A stretch of DNA of 64,000 bases from JADLHS01 sp964561105. Its GTDB lineage: Bacteria; Verrucomicrobiota; Verrucomicrobiia; Limisphaerales; JADLHS01. This document shows positions 1 to 8,531 of the stretch, one piece after another (within the stretch, counting starts at the first letter, position 1; the number at the start of each line of letters is the position of its first letter). The stretch is from NCBI GenBank assembly GCA_964561105.1, contig CAZLOH010000027.1, positions 1 to 64,000 on the forward strand, in the 5' to 3' direction. A model generated the notes under the pieces. That model did not search any database. It was not told where the DNA came from and worked only from the letters and a program-made list of their open reading frames with translations. The translations under genes and the position numbers were made by a program.

Positions 1-297
1 GCGGATGCCCAAATCGCCGATTGTACTTATGAGGTCGTGTCCGCTCGGATCAATCCCGTTGATGGGGTTGCCATGTGCATAGAGGTATTTGCACACACCC
101 GATGCAAAATCGTAGTCGCAACCGCGACTTTCCCGGCGTGGCTCAAGGGTTTGATCGAGGTCAGCTGCAGCGGATTTTGAGGAGTCCGAAAAAATTTTCC
201 CGACGCGATTTTCTGGCCGCGCAAAGGCGTGCGCCGGCAGGCTCATCGGCCCGACGATGAGCAGGCACAGCAGCAGACTCAGGATGCGTAAGGGCAT
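1..297 (-). CDS. Secreted protein with RHS-core tip motif (partial, runs off the window)
   Basis: Open on the minus strand from ATG at 297 to the window edge (99 codons seen); the nearest upstream in-frame stop is at 325-327. Residues 1-24 look like a Sec signal peptide: MPLR, a Leu-rich core, then PAHA at the cleavage site. After about 45 low-complexity residues comes YLYAHGNPINGIDPSG, the hallmark of the C-terminal tip of RHS/YD-repeat cores, followed by HDLISTIGDLGIR. In normal RHS proteins this motif follows thousands of residues of YD repeats and precedes a variable toxin domain; here it follows a signal peptide almost directly. The C-terminal part, which would show whether a toxin-like domain is present, is outside the window. 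Confidence 0.6.
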   Translation of the reverse strand, partial: MPLRILSLLLCLLIVGPMSLPAHAFARPENRVGKIFSDSSKSAAADLDQTLEPRRESRGCDYDFASGVCKYLYAHGNPINGIDPSGHDLISTIGDLGIR

Positions 298-455
298 CGT
301 CACGATGGCGGAGAGTGTAGCCGTTCAGAGGCCCACAGGGAAGCGGCTATGACCGGGAACGGGCACCGCGCGCGAAGCCGGAATCCGAAAACCTCCAACA
401 CTGAAGGCAAGGGAATGGACGGCAAAGGAATGATCGTGGGTTTCGCACTTGAGAT

Positions 456-912
456 TCAGCCGGAGGCGGGTGGAGTCACTGATTCTTTCCAGCCTTGGTC
501 GTTCGGCGCAGGGGTCGGCCCGCGTCCGGCCGCCCATCCGTTGCCCAGACAGGTGTCGGTCATACTCCAGATCAAGTCGCCGGCCAGGCTGCCGCCGCAA
601 TGGCCGACGCTGTCCACTTCGAGGAAACCGGGGCGTCGCGCCGATGGGGGTCTGTTTGCACAGGAGCGTGCGGGGGAGCGTGCCACCCAAACGGCGCTCG
701 GCTTGATACCTGGGCTCGGGTCCGGGCGGTGACTGGCTCGAGACCTTGGGCAACACGTCGCCCAGGAGTTTGATGGCGTGCTTGCAGTGGTAGCCGTGCT
801 GCTCGCAAAACTTGTCGAGCATCCGGTCTTTGCCTTCCTTGCTACGGCGGACGTGGCGTTGGCGCGGACGTTGAAGTTGTTCGGTTTGATCCCGTTGAGT
901 TGGCATTTTCAT
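456..912 (-). pseudogene. Degenerate DDE/integrase-type transposase
   Basis: Two pieces of one transposase lie in different frames. From about 912 to 770 the translation reads RMLDKFCEQHGYHCKHAIKLLG, which resembles the N-terminal helix-turn-helix part of integrase-catalytic-core transposases. From about 630 to 540 a different frame reads PGFLEVDSVGHCGGS followed by LIWSMTDT, the first catalytic Asp region of the DDE domain. The rest of the catalytic core is missing or scrambled, so the element is dead. It lies directly upstream of the RHS-tip gene, a common pairing of RHS cassettes with insertion sequences. The family assignment (ISNCY-like) is from memory of such motifs. Confidence 0.6.
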
Positions 913-948
913 CCTCACAGGTTTGGGTGTCATTTCCCCGTGCGGCAA

Positions 949-1323
949 CGAATCCTTTTTCCCTCCTGTGCCTCCCTCCGCCCGGTGTCATTTATTTTGA
1001 GTCAACTCGCGCACAGAATTTATTTTGACAGAATGTTTGACACGGATGCGGCCGCGTGATTAACTATGGCCAGTTAGCGACAGGATTATTTGGCTTAGGC
1101 CACGCTCTTTGATTTGAATTTAAAATTTCCGACGTGCAACTCGGTACAAGTGCAGGTCGGAGTTCTCCGGAAACCTACTGAAGTACCATTCGAAAATTCC
1201 CCGGGCCTCTCGGTCACCCCCTGACTGATTGGTCCGGTTTTTTTTTGTACCTGAACGCGTACTGCCGGCGGCTGCGCGCCGTGGCGGGTGCGACTGCCGT
1301 TCCCGGCGCACCCACGAAAACCG
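949..1323. other. Intergenic stretch without a recognisable gene
   Basis: No credible coding sequence is seen. It holds GTGTCA at 985-990 and TGACAC at 1036-1041, which could be a remnant end of the neighbouring transposon, an AT-rich patch around 1108-1130, and a nine-T run near 1240 without a strong hairpin. Confidence 0.3.
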
Positions 1324-2307
1324 TCACCGTCGCAACAAGCCATTGATGCGGGTAAAACTGGCGGGCGGAAAGCCCATCGCCAGCTTGAGTTGGTAATCCC
1401 GCTCCAGAATGTTGCCGAGTTTTTGGCAACGGCGAAAATCCTGCCACGACACAAACCCGCCCGCCCAGGCAAAGTGTCCGTTCACCGGCACCGGATAGTC
1501 GCTACCCTGAACCATTCGTGACACCAGCGGCTCGCGCAGACATTCGGCCACATGCCGTCCCCGCATCGGCACGTTGAAGGCGCTGGTGTCGCCGTGCAGA
1601 TTGGGAAAGCGCTCGATCATGGCCGCAAAGACCTCGAAGTATTCCGGATCGAACAAACCGCTTTTGGTGCCGCTGTGGGCGGCAATGACCGTGACGCCAC
1701 ACTCCAGAGGTCGCGTCAGCACGCGCGGGTCGGAAAAATCGCGACGGACCACCGGCAACGTATGCTCGCCGCCCGTATGGGCCAGCAACGGCAGTTTCGC
1801 TTCGGCCATGCGCTCCCAGAATTTGGTGAACCGCCGGTCGCTGCAGTCAATGTTCTGGCAGTTTGGCAGGCATTTCATCATCACCGCGCCGGCGGCGAGG
1901 CAGCGCTCGAGTTCTTCCAGGGCGTCCGGCCGCGCGGGATGAATGGAAACCGCCGGCAAGAATTCCGGATGCTCCCGCGCGAGCTTGAGCACATAATCAT
2001 TCGGGACGTAAAACGAGCCGACACCCTCCAGCACCCGGCCCTGCGGATCGCGCACTTCGTCCTGGGCCAGGATCACGACCGCGCCCAAGGACGAGCCGCG
2101 CACCTGTTCAAGCAACCGCTCGCAATAGAGCCGCTCCAGATCGCCCCGCAGGGCGTCGCCTGGCAGGCCAATTTGCCGGAGCATCAACGCGGCGAGCGGA
2201 CGCCGCCAACGGCTCAGGCGCACCCAACAACCGGTGCCGCCCGTGCCGTTGCCGACGACATGCACGTGCATGTCCACCGGCCGGTCTAATGGGATTTTCG
2301 AGTTCAT
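1324..2307 (-). CDS. Amidohydrolase family protein (TIM-barrel metal-dependent hydrolase)
   Basis: A 327-residue protein starting MNSKIPLDRPVDMHVHVV; the D-x-H-x-H near the N-terminus is the first metal-binding motif of the amidohydrolase superfamily. Further family signs are LLAHTGGEH, VIAAHSGT and QGSDYPVPV near the C-terminus, the last matching the conserved Asp strand of amidohydrolase-2 (PF04909) proteins. The start at 2307 is chosen because the family motif begins only 13 residues later; longer readings add unrelated sequence. It is divergent from the SNF2 helicase gene. The substrate cannot be told; decarboxylase or hydrolase activity is possible. There is no signal peptide, so it is probably cytoplasmic. 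Confidence 0.75.
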   Translation of the reverse strand: MNSKIPLDRPVDMHVHVVGNGTGGTGCWVRLSRWRRPLAALMLRQIGLPGDALRGDLERLYCERLLEQVRGSSLGAVVILAQDEVRDPQGRVLEGVGSFYVPNDYVLKLAREHPEFLPAVSIHPARPDALEELERCLAAGAVMMKCLPNCQNIDCSDRRFTKFWERMAEAKLPLLAHTGGEHTLPVVRRDFSDPRVLTRPLECGVTVIAAHSGTKSGLFDPEYFEVFAAMIERFPNLHGDTSAFNVPMRGRHVAECLREPLVSRMVQGSDYPVPVNGHFAWAGGFVSWQDFRRCQKLGNILERDYQLKLAMGFPPASFTRINGLLRR

Positions 2308-2434
2308 CAGTTCGTTGGGACGGAGTGCAGCAATAAAATTATCGCCCAACCAGCACAAATTTTTTTGTTTCTGATTGACCGGCGACCCCGTTCCATGGCG
2401 AGATGATACACCAACACACGGGTTAAAATCACAG

Positions 2435-5400
2435 ATGGCCAGAGTCTCAGTAAAAAACGGCAACGGTGCGTCCCGCCACGGCGGCAATACGTCCAAATAC
2501 GACGCGCATAACAAGGTCTTGTCGCAAACGTACGGCGCATTCGCCGACTTGCGCCGTGAATTGTCGGATTCCAAGAGCGCCGTCAGCGAACGCGAAGACC
2601 TCCTGCGTAGTTTTGGCTCCTGCCCGGATTCCCAACGCTCGTGGCTGCTGCTCGAGGACTATTTTGAAAAGCTCTCGCTCTCGCGTAGAGATTTTCCCGC
2701 CACCGATTGGTGGCCGCGCATGCTGGCGCTGCAGGGCAATGCGCGACTGGAGGAACTCACCTTTCTATTCCTACGCGCCAAACGCTCGCTGCCGCCGGAG
2801 CTGGCCGCCCACGCCAACATGGATCGTTTCGCCCGTGCCGAGGCCGCCGAGCATGAACAAAAACTGGTGCTGGAATTGGAGAACTGGTTGTTCCCGGCCC
2901 AACCACCGCACCTCGATACGCCCCGCGCCACCTTGCGCGTGCTTTGCCGGCCCGAGGCCGATGAAGACCAGCCCGCGCGCTTTCGCCTGGGAGTTCAATT
3001 CCATTTGTTCCGTCCGCGCACCGGCGAAAAGCTCCGGACGTTGTGCGATTTGGTTGATCTCGCCACGCGCGCCGCGCACGAGCAGGAGCTGTTCACGCCC
3101 GCCGACTGGGATTTCATCGCCTGGCTCACGGAGACGCATCGCCACCGACAGGATGGCAACGGGACGCTTACTCTCACGGACGCGGAACTGATCCACTGGC
3201 TCGCGCGCTGGGGGCACACCGCCCGACTCGAACACGCGCCAGCCCAGCAGCCGCTGCAATTTCACGGCGAACTGGCCTCGCTCGATCCGCATCTTGAAAA
3301 CGGCGAGCAGGAACTCTCCTTCACTCACCGCCTGACGCTGCCGAACGGCGAACGAATTTCGCTCACCGATTTGAAGTTCTTCAACCAACAACCGCCGCTC
3401 GTCCTGGCCGGGAACACGTTTTATCTCCTGCGCAACGCGCCGCCCGCGTCGGTCATCGAGCATTGGACGGAAAAGCCGGTCGTGCCCGTGCGCCGGTTGA
3501 GCCATCGGCTGCTCATGCACTTGCGGCGCACCCAGACGAATCATGGCGTGGACTGGGATCAGCTCTGCGTCGCGCACAAGGCCCTGCCGCAGCTCGTCTT
3601 CGAGTTGCTCGAAGACACCGTCCGGCTGCGGTTGCTCGCGAAAAGTCTGCGCGACGGCAGCGTGTGGTACTGGACGGGACAGGAATGGAAACCCAACGAC
3701 AACAAGAAACGTCCGACGGACAAGCCGGAGATTCTCGATGACCCGCGGCTCGAGCCCGCCATGCACTGGTTGCGGCAGCTTGACTGGTTCACCCCGGAGC
3801 CCGGACTCTGGGTGGGCGACGCCAACGAGAATTGTCTCGGCACGCTCGCGCACGCCTGGCAACAACGACCGGAGGGGGTTGAATTTCTCGGCAACCCCGC
3901 CTTTCATCGCCTCTTCCTGCACCCGCGGCGGCTGAAACCGAAACTGATCGTCAAAGGCAGTGGCATTGACTGGCTGGCCGTCTCCGCCGAATGGGAGGCG
4001 GAAGGAATGAAGCTGAGCAAGGCGGATCTCGAACGGCTGGCCAGCGCGGGCGGACGCTTCATCAAATTGCCGAACTCCGGCTGGGTGGAACTGGACACCG
4101 AGGCCGTGCAGGGCGCGCATGAGGCGATGGCGGATCTGGGGGTGGCGGGCCTGCTGGCCGTGCCGCAGAAGGTCGGCTTGGAAAACGTGGCTCACCTGAG
4201 CGACGACGAGTTCACCCGCTTTGCCGACACCCCGGAGGCCAAGGCGCTGCGCGAGCGCGTGCGCGATTTCAAAGGCGTGCCATTTGTTCCCCTGCCCACC
4301 AGTCTCCAGGCCGAGTTGCGGCCGTATCAAAAGGACGGCTTCGATTTTCTCGCGCACCTGGTGCAGATCCGGCTCGGCGGCATTCTGGCCGACGACATGG
4401 GCCTGGGCAAAACCCTGCAAACACTCACCTGGCTGGCGTGGCTCAAGGAGCGCAACAAGAAGAATCCCAAACCCTCGCTCGTCATCTGTCCGGCGTCCGT
4501 GCTGCATAACTGGCGGCGCGAGGCCGAGCGCTTTGTGCCCGGCTTGAAAGTCCTCGTGCTCGAAAGCGGCGCGGCGCGGCATAATCTGCGCAAACAAATC
4601 CCCGAGCACGACATCATCGTCACCAACTACGCCTTGTTGCGGCGCGACCTGGAAGAGCTGAACAAGTTCGCCTTCCGCGCGGTGATTCTGGACGAGGCGC
4701 AGTTCATCAAGAATCCCGGCGCGCAGGTCACGCAATCGGTCAAACAGCTCAAATGCGAACAACGCCTCGCGCTCACCGGCACGCCGCTGGAGAACCGCCT
4801 GCTGGATCTCTGGAGCATTGTGGACTTCATCCAGCCCGGCTATCTCGGCACGCAGGAGCATTTCCTCGAGACGTATGAACCGAAAGGTGGCGACGACGTG
4901 GCGAACGCCCAACGCATCGCGCGCCGCCAGCTCTCGGCCCGGCTGCGCCCGCTGTTATTGCGCCGCATGAAAAAGCACGTGGCGAAAGATTTGCCCGACC
5001 GCATCGAGGAGCGGCGCGATTGCCCGCTTGGCGAGGAGCAGCGCAAACTTTACCTGGCCGAGCTTCGCCGCAGCCGCGATCAGATCATGCAGGCTGTCGC
5101 CGAGCAGGGCCTCAACAAGAGCAAAATGCACGTCCTTGCCGCGCTCACGCGCCTGCGCCAGGTCTGCTGCCATCCGCAACTGGTCGGCAACGATTCCCCC
5201 AGCGGCAAGACCGAAACCCTGTTTGAACTGCTCGATACCCTCGTCGCCGACGGCCAGAAAGTTCTGGTCTTCAGCCAATTCGTCCAGATGCTGCAGCTCC
5301 TGGAGAAGGAATGTCGCACGCGGAATATCAACACCCACCTGCTGACCGGCCAGACCAAGGATCGCCAGGAAGTCGTCAACGCCTTCCAGGCCGACACCAA

Positions 5401-5710
5401 GCCCGGGGTGTTCCTCCTGAGCTTGCGCGCGGCCGGCACGGGCTTGAATCTCACCAACGCCAGCTACGTGGTGCTGTATGATCCCTGGTGGAATCCCGCC
5501 GTGGAGGCGCAGGCCATTGACCGCTCGCACCGCATCGGCCAGACGCAAACCGTCAATGCCTACCGGCTCATCGCTCCGGGCACGGTCGAGGAAAAAATCT
5601 GGGAATTGCAGCAGAGCAAGGCCAAGACCATCGCGGATGTGCTCGGCGAGGAGGGTTTTGCCCGCAGTCTGACGAAGAACGAGCTGGAATATCTTTTCTC
5701 CGAGGATTGA
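2435..5710 (+). CDS. SNF2-family DEAD/DEAH-box helicase
   Basis: About 1090 residues. The C-terminal half is a complete SWI2/SNF2 motor: GGILADDMGLGKTLQTL (Walker A, about residue 650), VILDEAQFIKNP (DEAQ box, about 750), LTGTPLENRLLDLWS (motif III), FSQFVQMLQLLE, and HRIGQTQTVNAYRLI (motif VI) near the end. The N-terminal 600 residues are the divergent region of bacterial SNF2 proteins and show no known domain by eye. Such proteins translocate on double-stranded DNA and may help transcription or remove proteins from DNA. ATG 2435 is preferred; ATG 2375 would add 20 residues of uncharacteristic sequence. It stands alone, divergent from the amidohydrolase, with no restriction-modification partner nearby. 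Confidence 0.9.
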   Translation: MARVSVKNGNGASRHGGNTSKYDAHNKVLSQTYGAFADLRRELSDSKSAVSEREDLLRSFGSCPDSQRSWLLLEDYFEKLSLSRRDFPATDWWPRMLALQGNARLEELTFLFLRAKRSLPPELAAHANMDRFARAEAAEHEQKLVLELENWLFPAQPPHLDTPRATLRVLCRPEADEDQPARFRLGVQFHLFRPRTGEKLRTLCDLVDLATRAAHEQELFTPADWDFIAWLTETHRHRQDGNGTLTLTDAELIHWLARWGHTARLEHAPAQQPLQFHGELASLDPHLENGEQELSFTHRLTLPNGERISLTDLKFFNQQPPLVLAGNTFYLLRNAPPASVIEHWTEKPVVPVRRLSHRLLMHLRRTQTNHGVDWDQLCVAHKALPQLVFELLEDTVRLRLLAKSLRDGSVWYWTGQEWKPNDNKKRPTDKPEILDDPRLEPAMHWLRQLDWFTPEPGLWVGDANENCLGTLAHAWQQRPEGVEFLGNPAFHRLFLHPRRLKPKLIVKGSGIDWLAVSAEWEAEGMKLSKADLERLASAGGRFIKLPNSGWVELDTEAVQGAHEAMADLGVAGLLAVPQKVGLENVAHLSDDEFTRFADTPEAKALRERVRDFKGVPFVPLPTSLQAELRPYQKDGFDFLAHLVQIRLGGILADDMGLGKTLQTLTWLAWLKERNKKNPKPSLVICPASVLHNWRREAERFVPGLKVLVLESGAARHNLRKQIPEHDIIVTNYALLRRDLEELNKFAFRAVILDEAQFIKNPGAQVTQSVKQLKCEQRLALTGTPLENRLLDLWSIVDFIQPGYLGTQEHFLETYEPKGGDDVANAQRIARRQLSARLRPLLLRRMKKHVAKDLPDRIEERRDCPLGEEQRKLYLAELRRSRDQIMQAVAEQGLNKSKMHVLAALTRLRQVCCHPQLVGNDSPSGKTETLFELLDTLVADGQKVLVFSQFVQMLQLLEKECRTRNINTHLLTGQTKDRQEVVNAFQADTKPGVFLLSLRAAGTGLNLTNASYVVLYDPWWNPAVEAQAIDRSHRIGQTQTVNAYRLIAPGTVEEKIWELQQSKAKTIADVLGEEGFARSLTKNELEYLFSED

Positions 5711-5788
5711 TTGATGCGAGCGCGGTTTGCCTGGGCGGCGTGTTAAGCTCGGTCTCAACGACGCGCGCCGGCCCGAAGTCCAACGCTC

Positions 5789-6208
5789 TTACTCCCCGAT
5801 AATTTTCACAAGCACACGCTTGCGGCGGCGACCGTCGAACTCGCCGTAAAAGATTTGTTCCCACGAGCCGAGATCAAGCTGGCCTTTGGTGATGGCGACA
5901 ACGACTTCGCGACCCATAATCTGTCGTTTCAGGTGCGCATCGGCGTTGTCTTCGCCCGTGCGATTATGCTGGTATTGCGAGGTCGGCGCGTGCGGCGCGA
6001 GTTTCTCCAACCAGGCATCGTAGTCGTGTAGCAGGCCGTCCTCGGCGTCGTTGATGTAAACGCTGGCGGTGATGTGCATGGCGTTGACGAGGCACAGCCC
6101 CTCCTGGACACCGCTCCGGCGAACGAGCTGGACGACAGAGTCCGTGATGTTGAGGTAATCCCGGCGGTGCGGAGTTTCGAACCAGAGATGTTCGGTGAGG
6201 TGTTTCAT
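5789..6208 (-). CDS. YjbQ/UPF0047 family protein
   Basis: A 139-residue protein matching the secondary thiamine-phosphate synthase/YjbQ (UPF0047) family in length and motifs: VRRSGVQEGLCLVNAMHITASVYIND near the middle, PTSQYQHNRTGEDNADAHLKRQIMG with the conserved His and Asp residues, and the C-terminal GSWEQIFYGEFDGRRRKRVLVKI. Weak thiamine-phosphate synthase activity is reported for E. coli YjbQ, but the physiological role of the family is unsettled. The start MKHLTEHLWFETP at 6208 fits the family N-terminus. It is divergent from the YicC-like gene, so 6209-6336 should hold both promoters. Confidence 0.85.
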   Translation of the reverse strand: MKHLTEHLWFETPHRRDYLNITDSVVQLVRRSGVQEGLCLVNAMHITASVYINDAEDGLLHDYDAWLEKLAPHAPTSQYQHNRTGEDNADAHLKRQIMGREVVVAITKGQLDLGSWEQIFYGEFDGRRRKRVLVKIIGE

Positions 6209-6336
6209 GCCCGAGGTATGCCATTTTTGGCCGGGGTGCGGCAATGCGCGGTTGCGAGAATCCGGAATCGGCCGCGACCATCGGGTCTGGAAAATTTCAT
6301 GGCTTGCGCGCGGGAGTTTCCGCATATTCAACGGAC

Positions 6337-7218
6337 ATGAAGTCCATGACGGGTTATGGGCGGGGCGAGTGTGCCCGCGACGGGTTCAATGTCACCGTCG
6401 AACTCAGTTCGGTGAACCGCAAGCAGGCCGAGATTTCGGTCAACCTCCCGCGCGAACTCGAAATGCTCGAGCCGCGCGTCCGCGAAGCCATCCTCCGCGA
6501 GGTTTCCCGCGGTCGGGTCACGGGCCGGGTGAGTGTTCACTCCGGCGATGATAAATCCTCGGCGCGGATGCACCTGAACGTGGCGCTGGCCAAAGCCTAC
6601 GCGCACGAACTCACCAAACTCGCCAAGGAACTCAAACTGACCGGACCGGTGACGCTGGATCAGCTTGTCCGCGCGCCCGGAGTTTTCCAAACGGACGAAG
6701 AACTGGCGGAAACGGAGGACCTGTGGCCCGCAGTGGACAAGGCGTTGCGGGCCGCCCTGGCCGCGCTCATCACCATGCGCGAACGCGAGGGCGCGCACCT
6801 GGCCAAAGACCTCGCCACCCGGGTGGGTGTGATGCGCAAGTGCGTCGAGCGCGTGGGCAAGCAAGCGCCGAAATCGGCCGAGCGTTATCGGCTGCAACTC
6901 ATCGAGCGGATCAAGGCCGCTGGATTGCCGGCGCCGGCGGCGGACGACGAACGGCTCTTGAAAGAAGTGGTCCTGTTCGCCGATCGGTCGGACATCTCGG
7001 AAGAGCTGACGCGCTTGCAAAGTCATTTTCAACAATTCGCCGATTGCGCGCGGGCGCGGGTGCCGGTCGGGCGCACCCTGGATTTTCTCGCCCAGGAAAT
7101 GAACCGCGAGATCAACACCATCGGCGCCAAGGCGAACGACGCGTTGATCTCGAGCGAAGTCGTGACGATGAAGGCGGAACTGGAGAAGTTCCGCGAGCAA
7201 GCGATGAACGTGGAATAG
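6337..7218 (+). CDS. yicC: YicC/YloC family endoribonuclease
   Basis: The start at 6337 gives the canonical N-terminus MKSMTGYGRGE of the YicC-like family. The protein (293 aa) has the expected length and ends in the conserved C-terminal block: ERLLKEVVLFADRSDISEELTRL, then VGRTLDFLAQEMNREINTIGAKAND and VTMKAELEKFREQAMNVE. E. coli YicC is a metal-dependent endoribonuclease linked to small-RNA decay. The gene directly precedes guanylate kinase, a neighbourhood conserved across many bacteria, and the two probably share a transcript (gap 13 bp). Confidence 0.93.
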   Translation: MKSMTGYGRGECARDGFNVTVELSSVNRKQAEISVNLPRELEMLEPRVREAILREVSRGRVTGRVSVHSGDDKSSARMHLNVALAKAYAHELTKLAKELKLTGPVTLDQLVRAPGVFQTDEELAETEDLWPAVDKALRAALAALITMREREGAHLAKDLATRVGVMRKCVERVGKQAPKSAERYRLQLIERIKAAGLPAPAADDERLLKEVVLFADRSDISEELTRLQSHFQQFADCARARVPVGRTLDFLAQEMNREINTIGAKANDALISSEVVTMKAELEKFREQAMNVE

Positions 7219-7231
7219 CGATCCGACTCAA

Positions 7232-7873
7232 GTGAGCAACGACCCGAAACCAACATCGCCGGTGACCAACCCCTTGCTGGTGGTTATCTCCGCCCCGTCG
7301 GGTGGCGGCAAGACGACCTTGTGCAATCAATTGCTGGCGGCGCGACCGGAGATGACGCGGGCCATCACCTGCACCACCCGTGCGCCGCGCGACGGGGAAA
7401 AGGATGGCGTGGATTATTATTTCCTGGACGCCGGGTCGTTTCTCAAACGGTTGCAGGCAGGCAATTTTCTCGAACACGCGACGGTGTTCGGCAACAGCTA
7501 CGGAACGCTCCGGTCCGAGGTGCTGGGCAAATTGCGGGCCGGCCGGGATGTCCTGCTGAACGTGGACGTGCAGGGCGCGGCCACGGTTCGCAAGTGCGCC
7601 GAGGAGGACGGGGAGCTTGGGCGCGCCCTGGTGACGGTGTTTCTGACGCCGCCGACCCTGAAGGTGCTGGAGGAACGTCTGCGCAAACGCGGCACGGACA
7701 CGCCACCGGTTATTCAAAAGCGGCTCGGCGTGGCGCGCCAGGAAATTGCGCAGTGGAAAAATTTTGATTACCTGCTCATCAGCCGCAGTGTCGCGGAAGA
7801 CCTGGCGGCCATGCAGGCGATTGTGGAGGCGGAAAAGATGCGGACGGAAAGGTCCGTAGCGCCCGAGTTTTAA
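7232..7873 (+). CDS. gmk: Guanylate kinase
   Basis: Phosphorylates GMP to GDP with ATP. The P-loop is SAPSGGGKTTLC (residues 19-30), followed by TCTTRAPRDGEKDGVDYYF, the GMP-binding segment of guanylate kinases, and VLLNVDVQGA. The 213-residue length is typical. The start is GTG at 7232, 13 bp after the yicC-like gene; the first residues before the P-loop are a short variable tail. The usual downstream partner rpoZ is not found; a CoaC-type gene follows instead. Confidence 0.95.
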   Translation: MSNDPKPTSPVTNPLLVVISAPSGGGKTTLCNQLLAARPEMTRAITCTTRAPRDGEKDGVDYYFLDAGSFLKRLQAGNFLEHATVFGNSYGTLRSEVLGKLRAGRDVLLNVDVQGAATVRKCAEEDGELGRALVTVFLTPPTLKVLEERLRKRGTDTPPVIQKRLGVARQEIAQWKNFDYLLISRSVAEDLAAMQAIVEAEKMRTERSVAPEF

Positions 7874-7961
7874 CGGACTTTGGTCCAAACGTATTCTGAC
7901 GCTTGATTCGCCTCGAATCGGGAAGAGATTACGTCCTGGCACAGGCAACGAGGATTTGAGC

Positions 7962-8504
7962 ATGAGCAAGAACATCATACTCGGCGTGACCGGCTCGATT
8001 GCCGCGCACAAGGCGGCGGACCTGGCGAGCTGGTTGACCAAACACGAGGCCAACGTCCACGTGGTGATGACGGCCGATGCGCAACGCTTCATCACCCCGC
8101 TGCCGTTCAAGACGCTCTCGCGCCATCCGGTCATCACCGATCTCTACGACGAGGAGGAAGACTGGAAGCCCGCGCACATCCGGCTGGCGGACGAAGCGCA
8201 TCTGCTCCTGGTGGCGCCGGCCACGGCCAACGTGCTGGCCAAGCTGGCGCTGGGCCTCGCCGATGACGCGCTGACGTGCATCGCGCTGGCGCTGAATCCC
8301 GCGGCAAAACTGCTCATCGCTCCCGCGTTGAATGGCAAGATGTGGTTGCATGCGGCCACGCAAAAAAATGTCGCCACGTTGAAGACGCGCGGGGCGGAAT
8401 TTATCGGGCCGGAGGAAGGGATGTTGTCCTGCGGTTACGAAGGTCTCGGCCGGCTCTGGCCGGTGGAAAGGATCGGGACGCGCGCCCTGGAATTGTTGCG
8501 TTGA
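7962..8504 (+). CDS. coaC: Phosphopantothenoylcysteine decarboxylase (CoaC-type flavoprotein)
   Basis: A 180-residue flavoprotein that should decarboxylate 4'-phosphopantothenoylcysteine in coenzyme A synthesis. Visible signs are NIILGVTGSIAAHKAADLA (FMN-binding N-terminus), VMTADAQRFITPLPF, ADEAHLLLVAPATANVLAKLALGLADD, and APALNGKMW with the conserved Asn-containing PALN-x-x-MW signature. The family Cys is in EEGMLSCGYEGLGRL. Only the CoaC half is present: most bacteria have a fused CoaBC protein of about 400 residues, so the CoaB ligase must be elsewhere. ATG 7962 has a GAGGA ribosome site; TTG at 7956 is an alternative. Confidence 0.88.
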   Translation: MSKNIILGVTGSIAAHKAADLASWLTKHEANVHVVMTADAQRFITPLPFKTLSRHPVITDLYDEEEDWKPAHIRLADEAHLLLVAPATANVLAKLALGLADDALTCIALALNPAAKLLIAPALNGKMWLHAATQKNVATLKTRGAEFIGPEEGMLSCGYEGLGRLWPVERIGTRALELLR

Positions 8505-8531
8505 ACGCGGGTCCGCGCCTGTGGCGAGTCT

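Noticed and set aside
985..1041. Complete insertion-sequence end with inverted repeats
   Set aside because: Only six-base matches (GTGTCA/TGACAC) and no target duplication seen; too weak to define the element's boundary.
2771..4912. 713-codon open frame antisense to the SNF2 gene
   Set aside because: Shadow frame of high-GC coding sequence; no domain motifs, while the plus strand has all helicase motifs.
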